Assembly (NCBI RefSeq): GCF_900167455.1
Contig: NZ_FUWJ01000014.1
Span: 60,872-124,871, forward strand
DNA: 64,000 nt
From: Enhydrobacter aerosaccus
GTDB lineage: Bacteria > Pseudomonadota > Alphaproteobacteria > Reyranellales > Reyranellaceae
Direction: 5' to 3'
In this document: piece by piece, positions 1-6,290 of the stretch
Position numbering within the stretch: the first letter of the stretch is position 1
Layout: each line of letters starts with the position of its first letter
Position numbers and translations under genes: made by a program
Notes under the pieces: generated by a model
Told to the model about the DNA's origin: nothing
Databases searched by the model: none
What the model saw: only the letters and a program-made list of their open reading frames with translations

Positions 1-168
1 GCCGGCAACAGCACCAACGGCTGCACGGTGTGGGTCGGCCGCTACCTCAAGTTCACGTCGTACAACAACAACTACGTCGCCGGCTGCGGCACCTTCAGCA
101 CCAAGTGGGCGACGATGCAGACGACGGCGACGACCACGATCGCCGGCAAGGCCAAGATCTGCGAGTGA
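1..168 (+). CDS. C-terminal fragment of a Tad-pilus-associated protein (partial)
   Basis: An open frame enters from the left edge and stops at TGA 166-168. Only 55 residues are visible, rich in Thr, Asn and Gly and with three cysteines (NGCTVW, AGCGTF, AKICE). Its stop overlaps the ATG of the following TadE-like gene (ATGA arrangement), so the two are translationally coupled and it probably belongs to the same Tad/Flp pilus operon. It could be the tail of a TadG- or TadE-type pseudopilin, but no diagnostic domain remains in the window, so the function is only inferred from position. Confidence 0.5.
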   Translation, partial: AGNSTNGCTVWVGRYLKFTSYNNNYVAGCGTFSTKWATMQTTATTTIAGKAKICE

Positions 169-665
169 TGACCATGGGATTTCTCCGCAGCCTCCGGTCG
201 CGAATCAGCCGACGGGAGGAGGGCAATATCCTGATCGAGTTCGCCCTGGCGCTGCCGGTCCTGCTCCTGCTGCTGGGCGGCATGTTGGACCTCGGCCGCT
301 ATGCATTGCAGAAGTCTGCCATTCTCGAGGGCGCTCGCCAGGGCGCGCAGTATGGGGTGCTGGTCTATTCAGGTGCCTCCACCGCCAGTTCCACCGACTC
401 GGCCAACGTCAACGCCACGGCGCAGAACGCCTCCGCGCTGAGCGGCGTGACGGCGACCAACTCGCTTTTCTGCGAGTGCGTTGCGGGCACGGCGGTGGCC
501 TGCACGACGACCTGCAGCTCGGGCACTCTCAAGCGCTATGTGACGGTCAACACCAGCAAGGCGTTCTCGTCGGTCGTGACAAGCTCGACCTTGAGCTTTG
601 GCGCCTTCGGAAGCTGGACGCCGCCCACTTCCATGTCGGCCTCCATTACCATGATCGTTCCCTAG
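168..665 (+). CDS. TadE-like pseudopilin of the Tad/Flp pilus system
   Basis: 165 residues starting at the ATG that overlaps the previous stop; a second ATG lies two codons later. After a basic N-terminus (LRSLRSRISRREEG) comes the TadE signature: NILIEFALALPVLLLLLGG followed by DLGRYALQKSAILEGARQGA. This is a type IVb pseudopilin leader plus a hydrophobic helix with Glu near its start. TadE-like proteins sit in the inner membrane and are needed for Flp pilus assembly. The rest is Ser/Thr/Ala-rich with a cysteine cluster (FCECVAG...CTTTC). The next TadE-like gene follows after 11 bp. Confidence 0.85.
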   Translation: MTMGFLRSLRSRISRREEGNILIEFALALPVLLLLLGGMLDLGRYALQKSAILEGARQGAQYGVLVYSGASTASSTDSANVNATAQNASALSGVTATNSLFCECVAGTAVACTTTCSSGTLKRYVTVNTSKAFSSVVTSSTLSFGAFGSWTPPTSMSASITMIVP

Positions 666-676
666 GAGGTCGTGAG

Positions 677-1105
677 GTGAGGGGACGGGTCTTCCGCCGT
701 TTGCTCGGCGCCGACAACGGGGTGGCGGCGATCGAATTCGCGATCGTCCTGCCGGTCCTGCTGACGATGCTGCTGGGGGCGCTGGAGTTCGGCCGCATGT
801 TCTACCTGCGGCAGGGGCTCGAATATGCCACCGAGTCGGCGGCGCGCTACTACAGCATGAACCCCACGGCCTCGACCTCGACGGTCACGTCCTATCTGCA
901 GGGAAAGATGATCGGCGGGGCCGGGAGCAATATCTCGGTTGCCTATGCCAGCACGGCGAACTGCAATGCTAACAGCACGGTGACCTGTACGATGATCACC
1001 GCGACGTACACGTTTTCATTCGCCGAGAATTACCTGGGCTTCGGCTCCAAGATCCTCACCGCAACTTCACAAGCTGTGCTGTATGGCTCCGGTTCGGGGT
1101 CCTAA
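677..1105 (+). CDS. TadE-like pseudopilin (second copy)
   Basis: 142 residues. A GTG start at 677 is chosen because AGGAGGT (664-670) lies six bases upstream; the frame is open further upstream but only as a shadow of the preceding gene. The N-terminus has basic residues, then GVAAIEFAIVLPVLLTMLLG and EFGRMFYLRQGLEYATESAARYY, the TadE-like leader and helix. The C-terminal half resembles a small extracellular domain with two cysteines (NCNANSTVTC). With the gene before it this forms a pair of minor pseudopilins for the Tad secretion/pilus machine. Confidence 0.85.
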   Translation: MRGRVFRRLLGADNGVAAIEFAIVLPVLLTMLLGALEFGRMFYLRQGLEYATESAARYYSMNPTASTSTVTSYLQGKMIGGAGSNISVAYASTANCNANSTVTCTMITATYTFSFAENYLGFGSKILTATSQAVLYGSGSGS

Positions 1106-1186
1106 TTCTTCAAGATGTTGCAGCATTTGTTGCAGCTGACACCAAGATTTTGATACCTTGATACAGGTCGGCGAAGCGGAGCGAAT

Positions 1187-2056
1187 TTGTCTGGATGCAG
1201 AAAGCTGGTACCCATCCTTGGTATCGGGATGGCGCTCGCCTTGACGAGCTGTGCAGCGATCGGGGCGGTTGGAGCAAATTCGAGTGCGAATGCTGTAGCT
1301 CAGGGCGACAGTTATACGTCGTCGGTCCAAGAAGCCGATGCAGCCCGAAAAGCCGGAAATCTTGACGTTGCATTGGCTCTCTACAGCCGCGCCCTGAGCG
1401 CAAATCCTCAAGGCATCGAGGCCAAGATCGGACTGGGCCAGTGTTATCTCTCGCTGGGAGCGGGCGACGAGGCAGCGGCGCAGTTTCGCGACGTCCTGCT
1501 GCGCCGCGAGTCGGACGTGGAGGCGCGGCGCGGGCTTGCGGCGGCCTTGATCGCGGAGGGACAGCCGGCGCTGGCCGAGAAGCAGGCGGAAGTGGCCTTG
1601 CAGACGGACAGCCGGGACTTCCGGGCCATGAATGTCATGGGGATCGCCCTCGACATGCAGGGCCGACACGCCGAAGCCCAGGCGCAATATCTCGCCGGAT
1701 TGCAGGTCGTGCCCAACGACGTCGCGCTGCGCAGCAACATGGGCCTGTCTCTCGCGATATCCGGCCAGGCCCAGGAAGCGATCGCTCAGCTTCTCCCGGT
1801 TGCCGGCGGACCAGGTTCCGACGCCCGCGTCCGCCAGAATCTGGCCCTCGCCTATGCCATGGCTGGAGATTTCGAGGGCGCCCTGCAGATCAGCCGCCAC
1901 GACCTCGATGAAGCCCGCGCGCAGCAGCAGCTGTCCTACTTCATGAGGCTCAGAAGCCTGCCACCGGCGGAGCGCAGCATCGAACTCCGCCGCAATCCCA
2001 ACTTCTTCCCGCAATCGACGCTCAGATTGCCACAACCGTCGGGCAAGACGAACTGA
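1187..2056 (+). CDS. TadD-like tetratricopeptide lipoprotein
   Basis: 289 residues. TTG at 1187 is preferred because it gives a complete lipoprotein signal (SGCRKLVPILGIGMALALTSC, lipobox LTSC, Cys 22); the only early in-frame ATG (1229) would destroy it. The mature part holds at least four TPR units (for example AARKAGNLDVALALYSRALSA and EAQAQYLAGLQVVPNDVAL). TadD proteins are outer-membrane lipoproteins needed for Tad pilus secretin function, and the upstream TadE genes support that role. It ends 9 bp from the convergent SDR gene, so it is the last gene of this Tad block. Confidence 0.8.
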   Translation: MSGCRKLVPILGIGMALALTSCAAIGAVGANSSANAVAQGDSYTSSVQEADAARKAGNLDVALALYSRALSANPQGIEAKIGLGQCYLSLGAGDEAAAQFRDVLLRRESDVEARRGLAAALIAEGQPALAEKQAEVALQTDSRDFRAMNVMGIALDMQGRHAEAQAQYLAGLQVVPNDVALRSNMGLSLAISGQAQEAIAQLLPVAGGPGSDARVRQNLALAYAMAGDFEGALQISRHDLDEARAQQQLSYFMRLRSLPPAERSIELRRNPNFFPQSTLRLPQPSGKTN

Positions 2057-2065
2057 CAGGCAGGC

Positions 2066-2830
2066 TCAACCCTGCACCGAATATCCGCCATCGACGGTAA
2101 TGGCGGCGCCTGTGATGAAGTCCGACGCCGAGGCAGCCAGGAACACGGCGATGCCGGCAAAGTCGTCGGGAACGCCCCAGCGTCCAGCCGGTGTGCGTTT
2201 CAGCACCGACTCGTGCAGATGGGCGACCTGCTCGCGGGCACGCCGGGTGAGCGCCGTGTCGATCCAGCCGGGCAAGATGGCGTTGACCTGGATATTGTCC
2301 TTGGCCCAGGCCGTCGCGATGGCCTTGGTCATTTGGACCATGCCGCCCTTGCTGGCGGCGTAGGCGGTGGCGAAGGGAGCGCCGAAGATCGACATCATCG
2401 AGCCGATATTGATGATTTTTCCGCCGCCGCCCTTCTTCATCGCCGGATAGACGGCGTGGCAGCAGAGGAAGGCGCTGGTGAGATTGCTGTCCAGCACCGT
2501 GTGCCACTCCGCCAGCGTGTAGTCCTCTGGCTGTTTGCGAATGCTCATGCCGGCATTGTTCACCAGGATGTCGATCCGGCCATGAGCCTCCAATGCCTTG
2601 GCAATAAGGGCGCGGCAGGAGTCCTCTTTGAGAACGTCGACCGAGATTGCCGTGGCCTTGGCGCCCAGCGCCTTCAATTCCTCGACGGAGGCCGCGTTCT
2701 TCGCGGAGTCGCGGCCCGCAACAACGATGGTCGCGCCGGCTCTGGCCATCCCCTTGGCCATGCCGAGTCCAATGCCACCATTTCCGCCCGTCACGATCGC
2801 AACCCGTCCCGAGAGATCGAACAGCTCCAT
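2066..2830 (-). CDS. SDR family NAD(P)-dependent oxidoreductase
   Basis: 254 residues, the usual size for a classical short-chain dehydrogenase. The ATG at 2830 follows AGGAGG (complement of the CCTCCT near 2838). Motifs: cofactor loop TGGNGGIG near residue 14, NNAG near 90, catalytic Ser region NIGSMMS near 142, and YAASK near 155; the C-terminus ends GAAITVDGGYS as in gluconate 5-dehydrogenase or glucose 1-dehydrogenase-like enzymes. Start MELFDLSGRVAIVTGG is typical. The substrate cannot be told from sequence. It stands alone, convergent with tadD and divergent from a candidate stress promoter at 2872. Confidence 0.9.
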   Translation of the reverse strand: MELFDLSGRVAIVTGGNGGIGLGMAKGMARAGATIVVAGRDSAKNAASVEELKALGAKATAISVDVLKEDSCRALIAKALEAHGRIDILVNNAGMSIRKQPEDYTLAEWHTVLDSNLTSAFLCCHAVYPAMKKGGGGKIINIGSMMSIFGAPFATAYAASKGGMVQMTKAIATAWAKDNIQVNAILPGWIDTALTRRAREQVAHLHESVLKRTPAGRWGVPDDFAGIAVFLAASASDFITGAAITVDGGYSVQG

Positions 2831-2871
2831 GGTCAGTCCTCCTGCTTCCCCGTGTCTAAGGGGAGGCGGGA

Positions 2872-2896
2872 GGAACCGCAAACGCGGCGTGGCGTT
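2872..2896 (+). promoter_or_regulatory. EcfG-type (general stress) promoter, perfect match
   Basis: GGAAC at 2872-2876, a 16-base spacer, and CGTT at 2893-2896 on the plus strand. This matches the known alphaproteobacterial general-stress sigma consensus GGAAC-N16/17-CGTT exactly. It points away from the SDR gene and into a region with no annotated plus-strand gene; a hairpin with a T-rich tail lies about 115 bp downstream. Confidence 0.7.
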
Positions 2897-2902
2897 ACGT
2901 CC

Positions 2903-3040
2903 GCAATACGCGCCTCACATGAGCGTACGGTCTGGGAGCGTTCGATCAGGACATCAGTGACATTCGCTGCCCGTCGGCCGGGCTGACCGACGTCAGTGGA
3001 ATGGGGAATGGCGGCGACCGCGAGGCCGCCGCCTTTCTTC
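2903..3040 (+). ncRNA. Candidate stress-induced small RNA between the SDR gene and nepR
   Basis: Predicted only from signals: a perfect EcfG-type promoter ending at 2896 and a GC-rich hairpin at 3010-3033 followed by TTTCTTC. This gives a transcript of about 140 bases. The only ATG frame inside (2919) codes for 13 residues without a visible ribosome site, so a protein product is unlikely. The hairpin could instead serve the convergent nepR transcript. The 5' end is an estimate of about seven bases after the -10 element. Confidence 0.35.
3010..3040 (+). terminator. Rho-independent-like terminator hairpin
   Basis: GGCGGC (3010-3015) pairs with GCCGCC (3028-3033); inside it CC (3018-3019) pairs with GG (3024-3025) around a GCGA tetraloop. 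TTTCTTC follows on the plus strand. It lies four bases past the nepR stop, so it may also end nepR transcription from the other side, although no T-run follows in that direction. Confidence 0.55.
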
Positions 3041-3043
3041 CGC

Positions 3044-3259
3044 TTACTTCTTACCAGACGGGTCGGGGCCCTTGCGCGCCGCGTCGTGCTCGATCAGCCG
3101 CAGCAGATCATCCGGAAGCGGCTCGCTCGCAATTTCGTCGTACATTGCGTGGAGTTGCTTCTGCAGCCACAGATCGAAGGGCCGCTCGCTGGCGGATTTC
3201 GGTTCCCCATGGGCGCCTTCCCGTGCCCGTTCCTTCAGCGGCTTGTCGTCATTCGCCAT
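3044..3259 (-). CDS. nepR: NepR-family anti-sigma factor
   Basis: 71 residues from the ATG at 3259 (MANDDKPLKER). The C-terminal half carries the NepR core, LQKQLHAMYDEIASEPLPDDLLRLIEH, matching the pattern of short helix, Pro, then hydrophobic sigma-binding helix. NepR binds and silences the EcfG sigma factor and is itself captured by phosphorylated PhyR. The ecfG-like gene lies 112 bp upstream on the same strand and phyR is 2.2 kb away, completing the partner-switch. The family is poorly conserved in sequence, so the call leans on both motif and context. A longer frame starting at 3337 is possible but adds an unconserved N-terminus. Confidence 0.75.
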   Translation of the reverse strand: MANDDKPLKERAREGAHGEPKSASERPFDLWLQKQLHAMYDEIASEPLPDDLLRLIEHDAARKGPDPSGKK

Positions 3260-3371
3260 ATTTTTTGTTCCGCGGAAGGGGGCCCATCCCACAGGTTCCT
3301 GTCCGAGGCATGTAGGTTTCTCGGCGAGAATGCCCATGTTTGCCTCTTTCGTCCACGGCCGGTTGGAAAGA

Positions 3372-3989
3372 TCAGCGCTCGGCGGAGGGGCCGGCGTGAC
3401 CGGTGTCTCGGCCGACAGATGTCGAGGGTTCGTGCGTCGAAGAGGAACGCTGTTTGGTATCGCCCTCCAACAGCAGACGCTCCAGCGTGTCGCGAGCCCG
3501 GGAAATGCGGCTCTTCACCGTGCCCACGGAGACGCCGGTGTGCGCGGCGATGACTTCGTAAGACTGCCCTTCCAGCACGGCGAGCAGCAGCGCTTCGCGC
3601 TGCGTCGGCGCCAGCTTGCCGAACGCCGACATGAACTCGCGCATTACCAGGCGGCTCTCCTGGTGTGGCTGATGCGACAGTGTTTCGGCGATGGCCGAGT
3701 CGACCGGAACCGAAGGACGCGTACGGCGCAATCCAGAAATGAACTCGTTGCGTTGAATGCGGAAGACCCAGGCCGACAGATTCGTGCCTGGCTGGAAGCT
3801 CTCGCGGCCCGTCAAAGCCTTGATCACCGTATCGTGGACCAGGTCGTCCGCAGCGTCGCGGTCGCGGGTGAGCGACAGCGCGTACACCCGGAGCCGGGGA
3901 AGGATCGCCCGGAGTTGATCATGGAAATCTTGAAGGTCCTGCTTGCTGTCGACTTCTTTCGAAACGGGGGCTTTCGAAACGGCGGCCAT
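3372..3989 (-). CDS. ecfG: EcfG-type RNA polymerase sigma factor of the general stress response
   Basis: 205 residues. The ATG at 3989 has GGAG six bases upstream; an earlier ATG at 4013 lacks a good site. Sigma region 2 (ILPRLRVYALSLTRDRDAADDLVHDTV ... NLSAWVFRIQRNEF) and region 4 (LAPTQREALLLAVLEGQSYEVIAAHTGVSVGTVKSRISRAR) are both complete. There is no anti-sigma fusion; the Ser/Thr-rich tail after about residue 180 is unconserved. In alphaproteobacteria such a sigma, paired with NepR and PhyR, directs the general stress regulon from GGAAC/CGTT promoters; several such promoters occur within 10 kb. Confidence 0.88.
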   Translation of the reverse strand: MAAVSKAPVSKEVDSKQDLQDFHDQLRAILPRLRVYALSLTRDRDAADDLVHDTVIKALTGRESFQPGTNLSAWVFRIQRNEFISGLRRTRPSVPVDSAIAETLSHQPHQESRLVMREFMSAFGKLAPTQREALLLAVLEGQSYEVIAAHTGVSVGTVKSRISRARDTLERLLLEGDTKQRSSSTHEPSTSVGRDTGHAGPSAER

Positions 3990-4070
3990 AAGCTTCTCCG
4001 GTAATGGGACCAATGCAGAAGCAATGCCTGAAAGATGAAAAGGTTACAGGGAAGGACTCGCCTCTCTTCT

Positions 4071-4095
4071 AACCCATTGATTTGGCGACATTTCC
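4071..4095 (-). promoter_or_regulatory. Degenerate EcfG-like promoter upstream of ecfG
   Basis: On the minus strand GGAAA (4095-4091), 16 bases, then GGTT (4074-4071), 82 bases before the ecfG start. It differs from GGAAC/CGTT at two positions. Autoregulation of ecfG is common in this system, which is the only reason to list so weak a match. Confidence 0.3.
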
Positions 4096-4098
4096 TTG

Positions 4099-4566
4099 TC
4101 AGCGAATCTTCCCGGCCAGGAGTTTGCGGGCCCGCGAAACCCGTGCCTTCAATGTACCCACAGAACAGTCACAGAGAGCTGCGGCTTCCTCGTAGGAAAA
4201 GCCGCCGGCGCCGATAAGGATCAGCGCTTCGCGCGACTGGGGGCTGAGATCCCAAAGGGCGGCCGACAATTCCTTCAATGCCAGTGTCGCTTCCGGATTG
4301 TCGACGGCGGCCAACGGAGTTGCCGCGGTATCATCGATGGGTGCCGGCCTTCGGCGCTGGGCGCGCAAATCCGAATAGAAGCGGTTGCGCATGATGGTGA
4401 ACAACCAGCCTTTGAGATTGGTGCCTTCGGTGAACTGATCCTGCTTGTCCAGCGCCATCAAGACGGTGTTCTGCACCAACTCATCCGCAGCTTCGCGCTC
4501 GCGGCACATGAAGCGAGCGAAAGCACGCAGATCCGGAAGCAACGCCACGATATCGTCTCTAATCAT
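4099..4566 (-). CDS. Second EcfG-like ECF sigma factor
   Basis: 155 residues starting at ATG 4566. Region 2 (DIVALLPDLRAFARFMCREREAADELVQNTVLMAL ... NLKGWLFTIMRNRFYSDLRAQRRR) and region 4 (LSPQSREALILIGAGGFSYEEAAALCDCSVGTLKARVSRARKLLAG) are both present and closely parallel the neighbouring ecfG gene, so this is a paralogue. Many alphaproteobacteria carry extra EcfG copies that modulate or split the stress regulon. It lies upstream of ecfG on the same strand with a 109-bp gap. No clear stress promoter precedes it on its own strand. Confidence 0.85.
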   Translation of the reverse strand: MIRDDIVALLPDLRAFARFMCREREAADELVQNTVLMALDKQDQFTEGTNLKGWLFTIMRNRFYSDLRAQRRRPAPIDDTAATPLAAVDNPEATLALKELSAALWDLSPQSREALILIGAGGFSYEEAAALCDCSVGTLKARVSRARKLLAGKIR

Positions 4567-4656
4567 CGGGGTGATAGCTCCGGCTGCACGACACGATAAC
4601 GAGCGAACAACGTATGTGGGGCATGGATAGGGGCCTGCAAAGGAAATTTCGCCCCG

Positions 4657-4682
4657 GCAACCGGCCAGAAGATGCCGACGTT
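4657..4682 (+). promoter_or_regulatory. Variant stress promoter (GCAAC-N17-CGTT) before csbD
   Basis: GCAAC at 4657-4661 (preceded by G), 17-base spacer, CGTT at 4679-4682, 41 bases before the CsbD start. One base off the GGAAC core. The same variant recurs before several small stress-type genes in this window. Confidence 0.4.
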
Positions 4683-4722
4683 AACCGGTGCGAATCTCGC
4701 GATTTACAAAGAGGAGGACGAG

Positions 4723-4920
4723 ATGAACTGGGACCGCGTCGAAGGAAACTGGAAGCAATTTTCCGGCAAGGTGAAAGAGAAGTGGGGCAAGCTCACCGAG
4801 GACGACCTGACTGTCATCAACGGCAAGCAGGACCAACTCATTGGCCGCATTCAGGAGCGCTACGGCTTGGCCAAGGACGAAGCGCAGAAGCAGGTCAACA
4901 CGTGGGTGGGCGGCCTATAA
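4723..4920 (+). CDS. CsbD family stress protein
   Basis: 65 residues from ATG 4723, with GAGGAGG at 4711 as ribosome site. The sequence MNWDRVEGNWKQFSGKVKEK followed by WGKLTEDDLTVINGKQDQLIGRIQERYG is the whole CsbD domain. CsbD-like proteins are small, hydrophilic and strongly induced by general stress sigma factors in many bacteria; their molecular function is not settled. It has no signal peptide, so it is cytoplasmic, unlike the exported copy at 10916. Confidence 0.93.
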   Translation: MNWDRVEGNWKQFSGKVKEKWGKLTEDDLTVINGKQDQLIGRIQERYGLAKDEAQKQVNTWVGGL

Positions 4921-4945
4921 GGGCTGCCCTGGACCAGAAAATGAG

Positions 4946-4970
4946 GGAACCCTTGGCGGTGTAAGGCGTT
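4946..4970 (+). promoter_or_regulatory. EcfG-type promoter, perfect match, before the glycine-zipper lipoprotein
   Basis: GGAAC at 4946-4950, a 16-base spacer, CGTT at 4967-4970. The next gene starts at 5072, leaving a leader of roughly 95 bases. Exact match to the alphaproteobacterial general-stress consensus. Confidence 0.75.
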
Positions 4971-5071
4971 ACAGCCGGGCTTTACGATCGACCGTTGGAG
5001 CCGGCGACGCCATCAGGTGAACGTCGGCGCACTGTACGAGGTGCGCCGACGCACGACAATGGAGGGGTTTC

Positions 5072-5101
5072 ATGTCGATCAGGAATATGTCGATCAGGAA
5101 C
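5072..5101 (+). repeat. 15-bp tandem duplication spanning the start codon
   Basis: ATGTCGATCAGGAAT (5072-5086) is followed at once by ATGTCGATCAGGAAC (5087-5101), and a third partial copy, ATGTCGATC, begins at 5105. The copies keep the frame and supply three in-frame ATG codons. Confidence 0.9.
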
Positions 5102-5317
5102 GTCATGTCGATCTCGGCATTGGGCACTCTCGGTCTGATTACGGCAGCATGCGGCAATAACCCTACGGACCGTGCGTTGACCGGAGGCGCGATCGGAGCG
5201 GGCACCGGCGCAGTCGTCGGCTCGACCATGGGTGCGCCGGTCGCCGGTGCGATCGTCGGCGGTGCCGGCGGCGCAGTAATCGGTGCTGCGACCACACCGG
5301 AGCGACGCTACTACTGA
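5072..5317 (+). CDS. Small glycine-zipper lipoprotein
   Basis: 81 residues. ATG 5072 follows GGAGGGG at 5061. The N-terminus contains a duplicated MSIRN unit, then SALGTLGLITAAC, a lipoprotein signal with Cys 27. The mature part is a glycine-zipper membrane segment (GGAIGAGTGAVVGSTMG, GAIVGGAGGAVIGAA). Proteins of this kind are small envelope lipoproteins linked to membrane stress; exact function unknown. A perfect EcfG-type promoter precedes it and a strong terminator follows it, so it is probably a single-gene stress transcript. The internal ATGs at 5087 and 5105 are alternative starts created by the duplication. Confidence 0.8.
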   Translation: MSIRNMSIRNVMSISALGTLGLITAACGNNPTDRALTGGAIGAGTGAVVGSTMGAPVAGAIVGGAGGAVIGAATTPERRYY

Positions 5318-5370
5318 TGCGATGGATGACTGAACAAGCAGTCGGCCTGCGTGTCGTGGCTGGTGCAGCG

Positions 5371-5414
5371 AAAGCGATGCAGTCCCCGCCCCACTGGGGC
5401 GGGGGCTTTCGTTT
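5371..5414 (+). terminator. Strong Rho-independent terminator
   Basis: CCCCGCCCC (5384-5392) pairs perfectly with GGGGCGGGG (5396-5404) around a three-base loop. The stem can be extended by AAAGC (5371-5375) with GCTTT (5405-5409), and CGTTTT follows. It ends the lipoprotein transcript and insulates phyR. Confidence 0.85.
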
Positions 5415-5472
5415 TGGTTGTCAGCCGGAATGCAGCGCGTAGTCTTATAGACGGCAGAGAAGGGGGTGATAG

Positions 5473-6273
5473 GTGTCCGACGTGCCCGCAATCACCAAGA
5501 ACATGTCCGAAGCAATCACGAGAACGTTGCCGTTCCTGCGTCGCTACGCGAGAGCGGTGACAGGCTCACAGCAGCGAGGCGATGAATGGGTGCGCCTCTG
5601 CGCGGAGGTTGCCGTCAGGCAACCTGATCTGGTCGCCAAGATGGACGACACGAAGCTCGGTGTCTTCGCGCTGTTTCATCGCCTGCAACAGCCATTTGGC
5701 GGGCTGGACGAGGCGACGGAAGCCTCGACCGTCAGCAGCCGGTTGAAGGAATCGCTTACCGAAATGGCACCGCTGCAGCGTCGGATGCTGTTGCTGACCG
5801 TGCTGGAGGGTTTCACGGTCGCCGATGCAGCGCACATTCTCGACATCGACATCGATACGGCCGAGCGCAGCCTGCAGGAGGCGAGGCGTGAGCTTCAGCG
5901 CGTGGCGTCCGTCAGGATCCTTGTCATCGAAGACGAGGCCGTGATCGCGCTCGACGTCGCCGATATCGTGCGTAACGCCGGCCACGAGGTCGTTGGAATT
6001 GCGGCGACGGAGAAGGCAGCCGTCGATCTTGCCCGCAAGCATTCTCCCCATCTCGTCCTTGCCGATATCCAGCTCCGCGGAGCCGACAGCGGCATCTCCG
6101 CGGTCAGAGAGATCATGCGTTCCATGTCCGTGCCGGTGATCTTCGTCACCGGCTACCCGGAACGCCTCCTCACCGGTACGCAGGTCGAGCCGGCGTTCGT
6201 CATTTCCAAGCCCTTTGATCCCGACCTCCTTCGCGCGGCCATCGCCCAGGCGCTCGACACTGTCTCGATCTGA
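5473..6273 (+). CDS. phyR: PhyR, sigma-mimic response regulator of the general stress response
   Basis: 266 residues, the normal PhyR length. GTG 5473 is used, with AAGGGGG at 5460; ATG 5503 is an alternative. Residues 1-145 form an ECF-sigma-like domain (region-4-like LQRRMLLLTVLEGFTVADAAHILDIDIDTAERSL) that mimics EcfG. Residues 148-266 form a receiver with acidic pocket VIEDEA, phospho-acceptor Asp 198 (VLADIQL), and the FVTGYPERLLTG and ISKPF motifs of the FATGUY receiver subgroup. When phosphorylated it binds NepR and frees EcfG. The sensor kinase gene follows after 17 bp and is likely co-transcribed. Confidence 0.95.
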   Translation: MSDVPAITKNMSEAITRTLPFLRRYARAVTGSQQRGDEWVRLCAEVAVRQPDLVAKMDDTKLGVFALFHRLQQPFGGLDEATEASTVSSRLKESLTEMAPLQRRMLLLTVLEGFTVADAAHILDIDIDTAERSLQEARRELQRVASVRILVIEDEAVIALDVADIVRNAGHEVVGIAATEKAAVDLARKHSPHLVLADIQLRGADSGISAVREIMRSMSVPVIFVTGYPERLLTGTQVEPAFVISKPFDPDLLRAAIAQALDTVSI

Positions 6274-6290
6274 ACAGTGCGCGGCCGATC

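Noticed and set aside
1067..2035. 322-residue minus-strand frame
   Set aside because: Antisense to the TadD-like lipoprotein, which has a lipobox and TPR units.
2919..2960. 13-residue ORF inside the small RNA candidate
   Set aside because: No ribosome site, very short, low-complexity product (SVRSGSVRSG); more likely untranslated.
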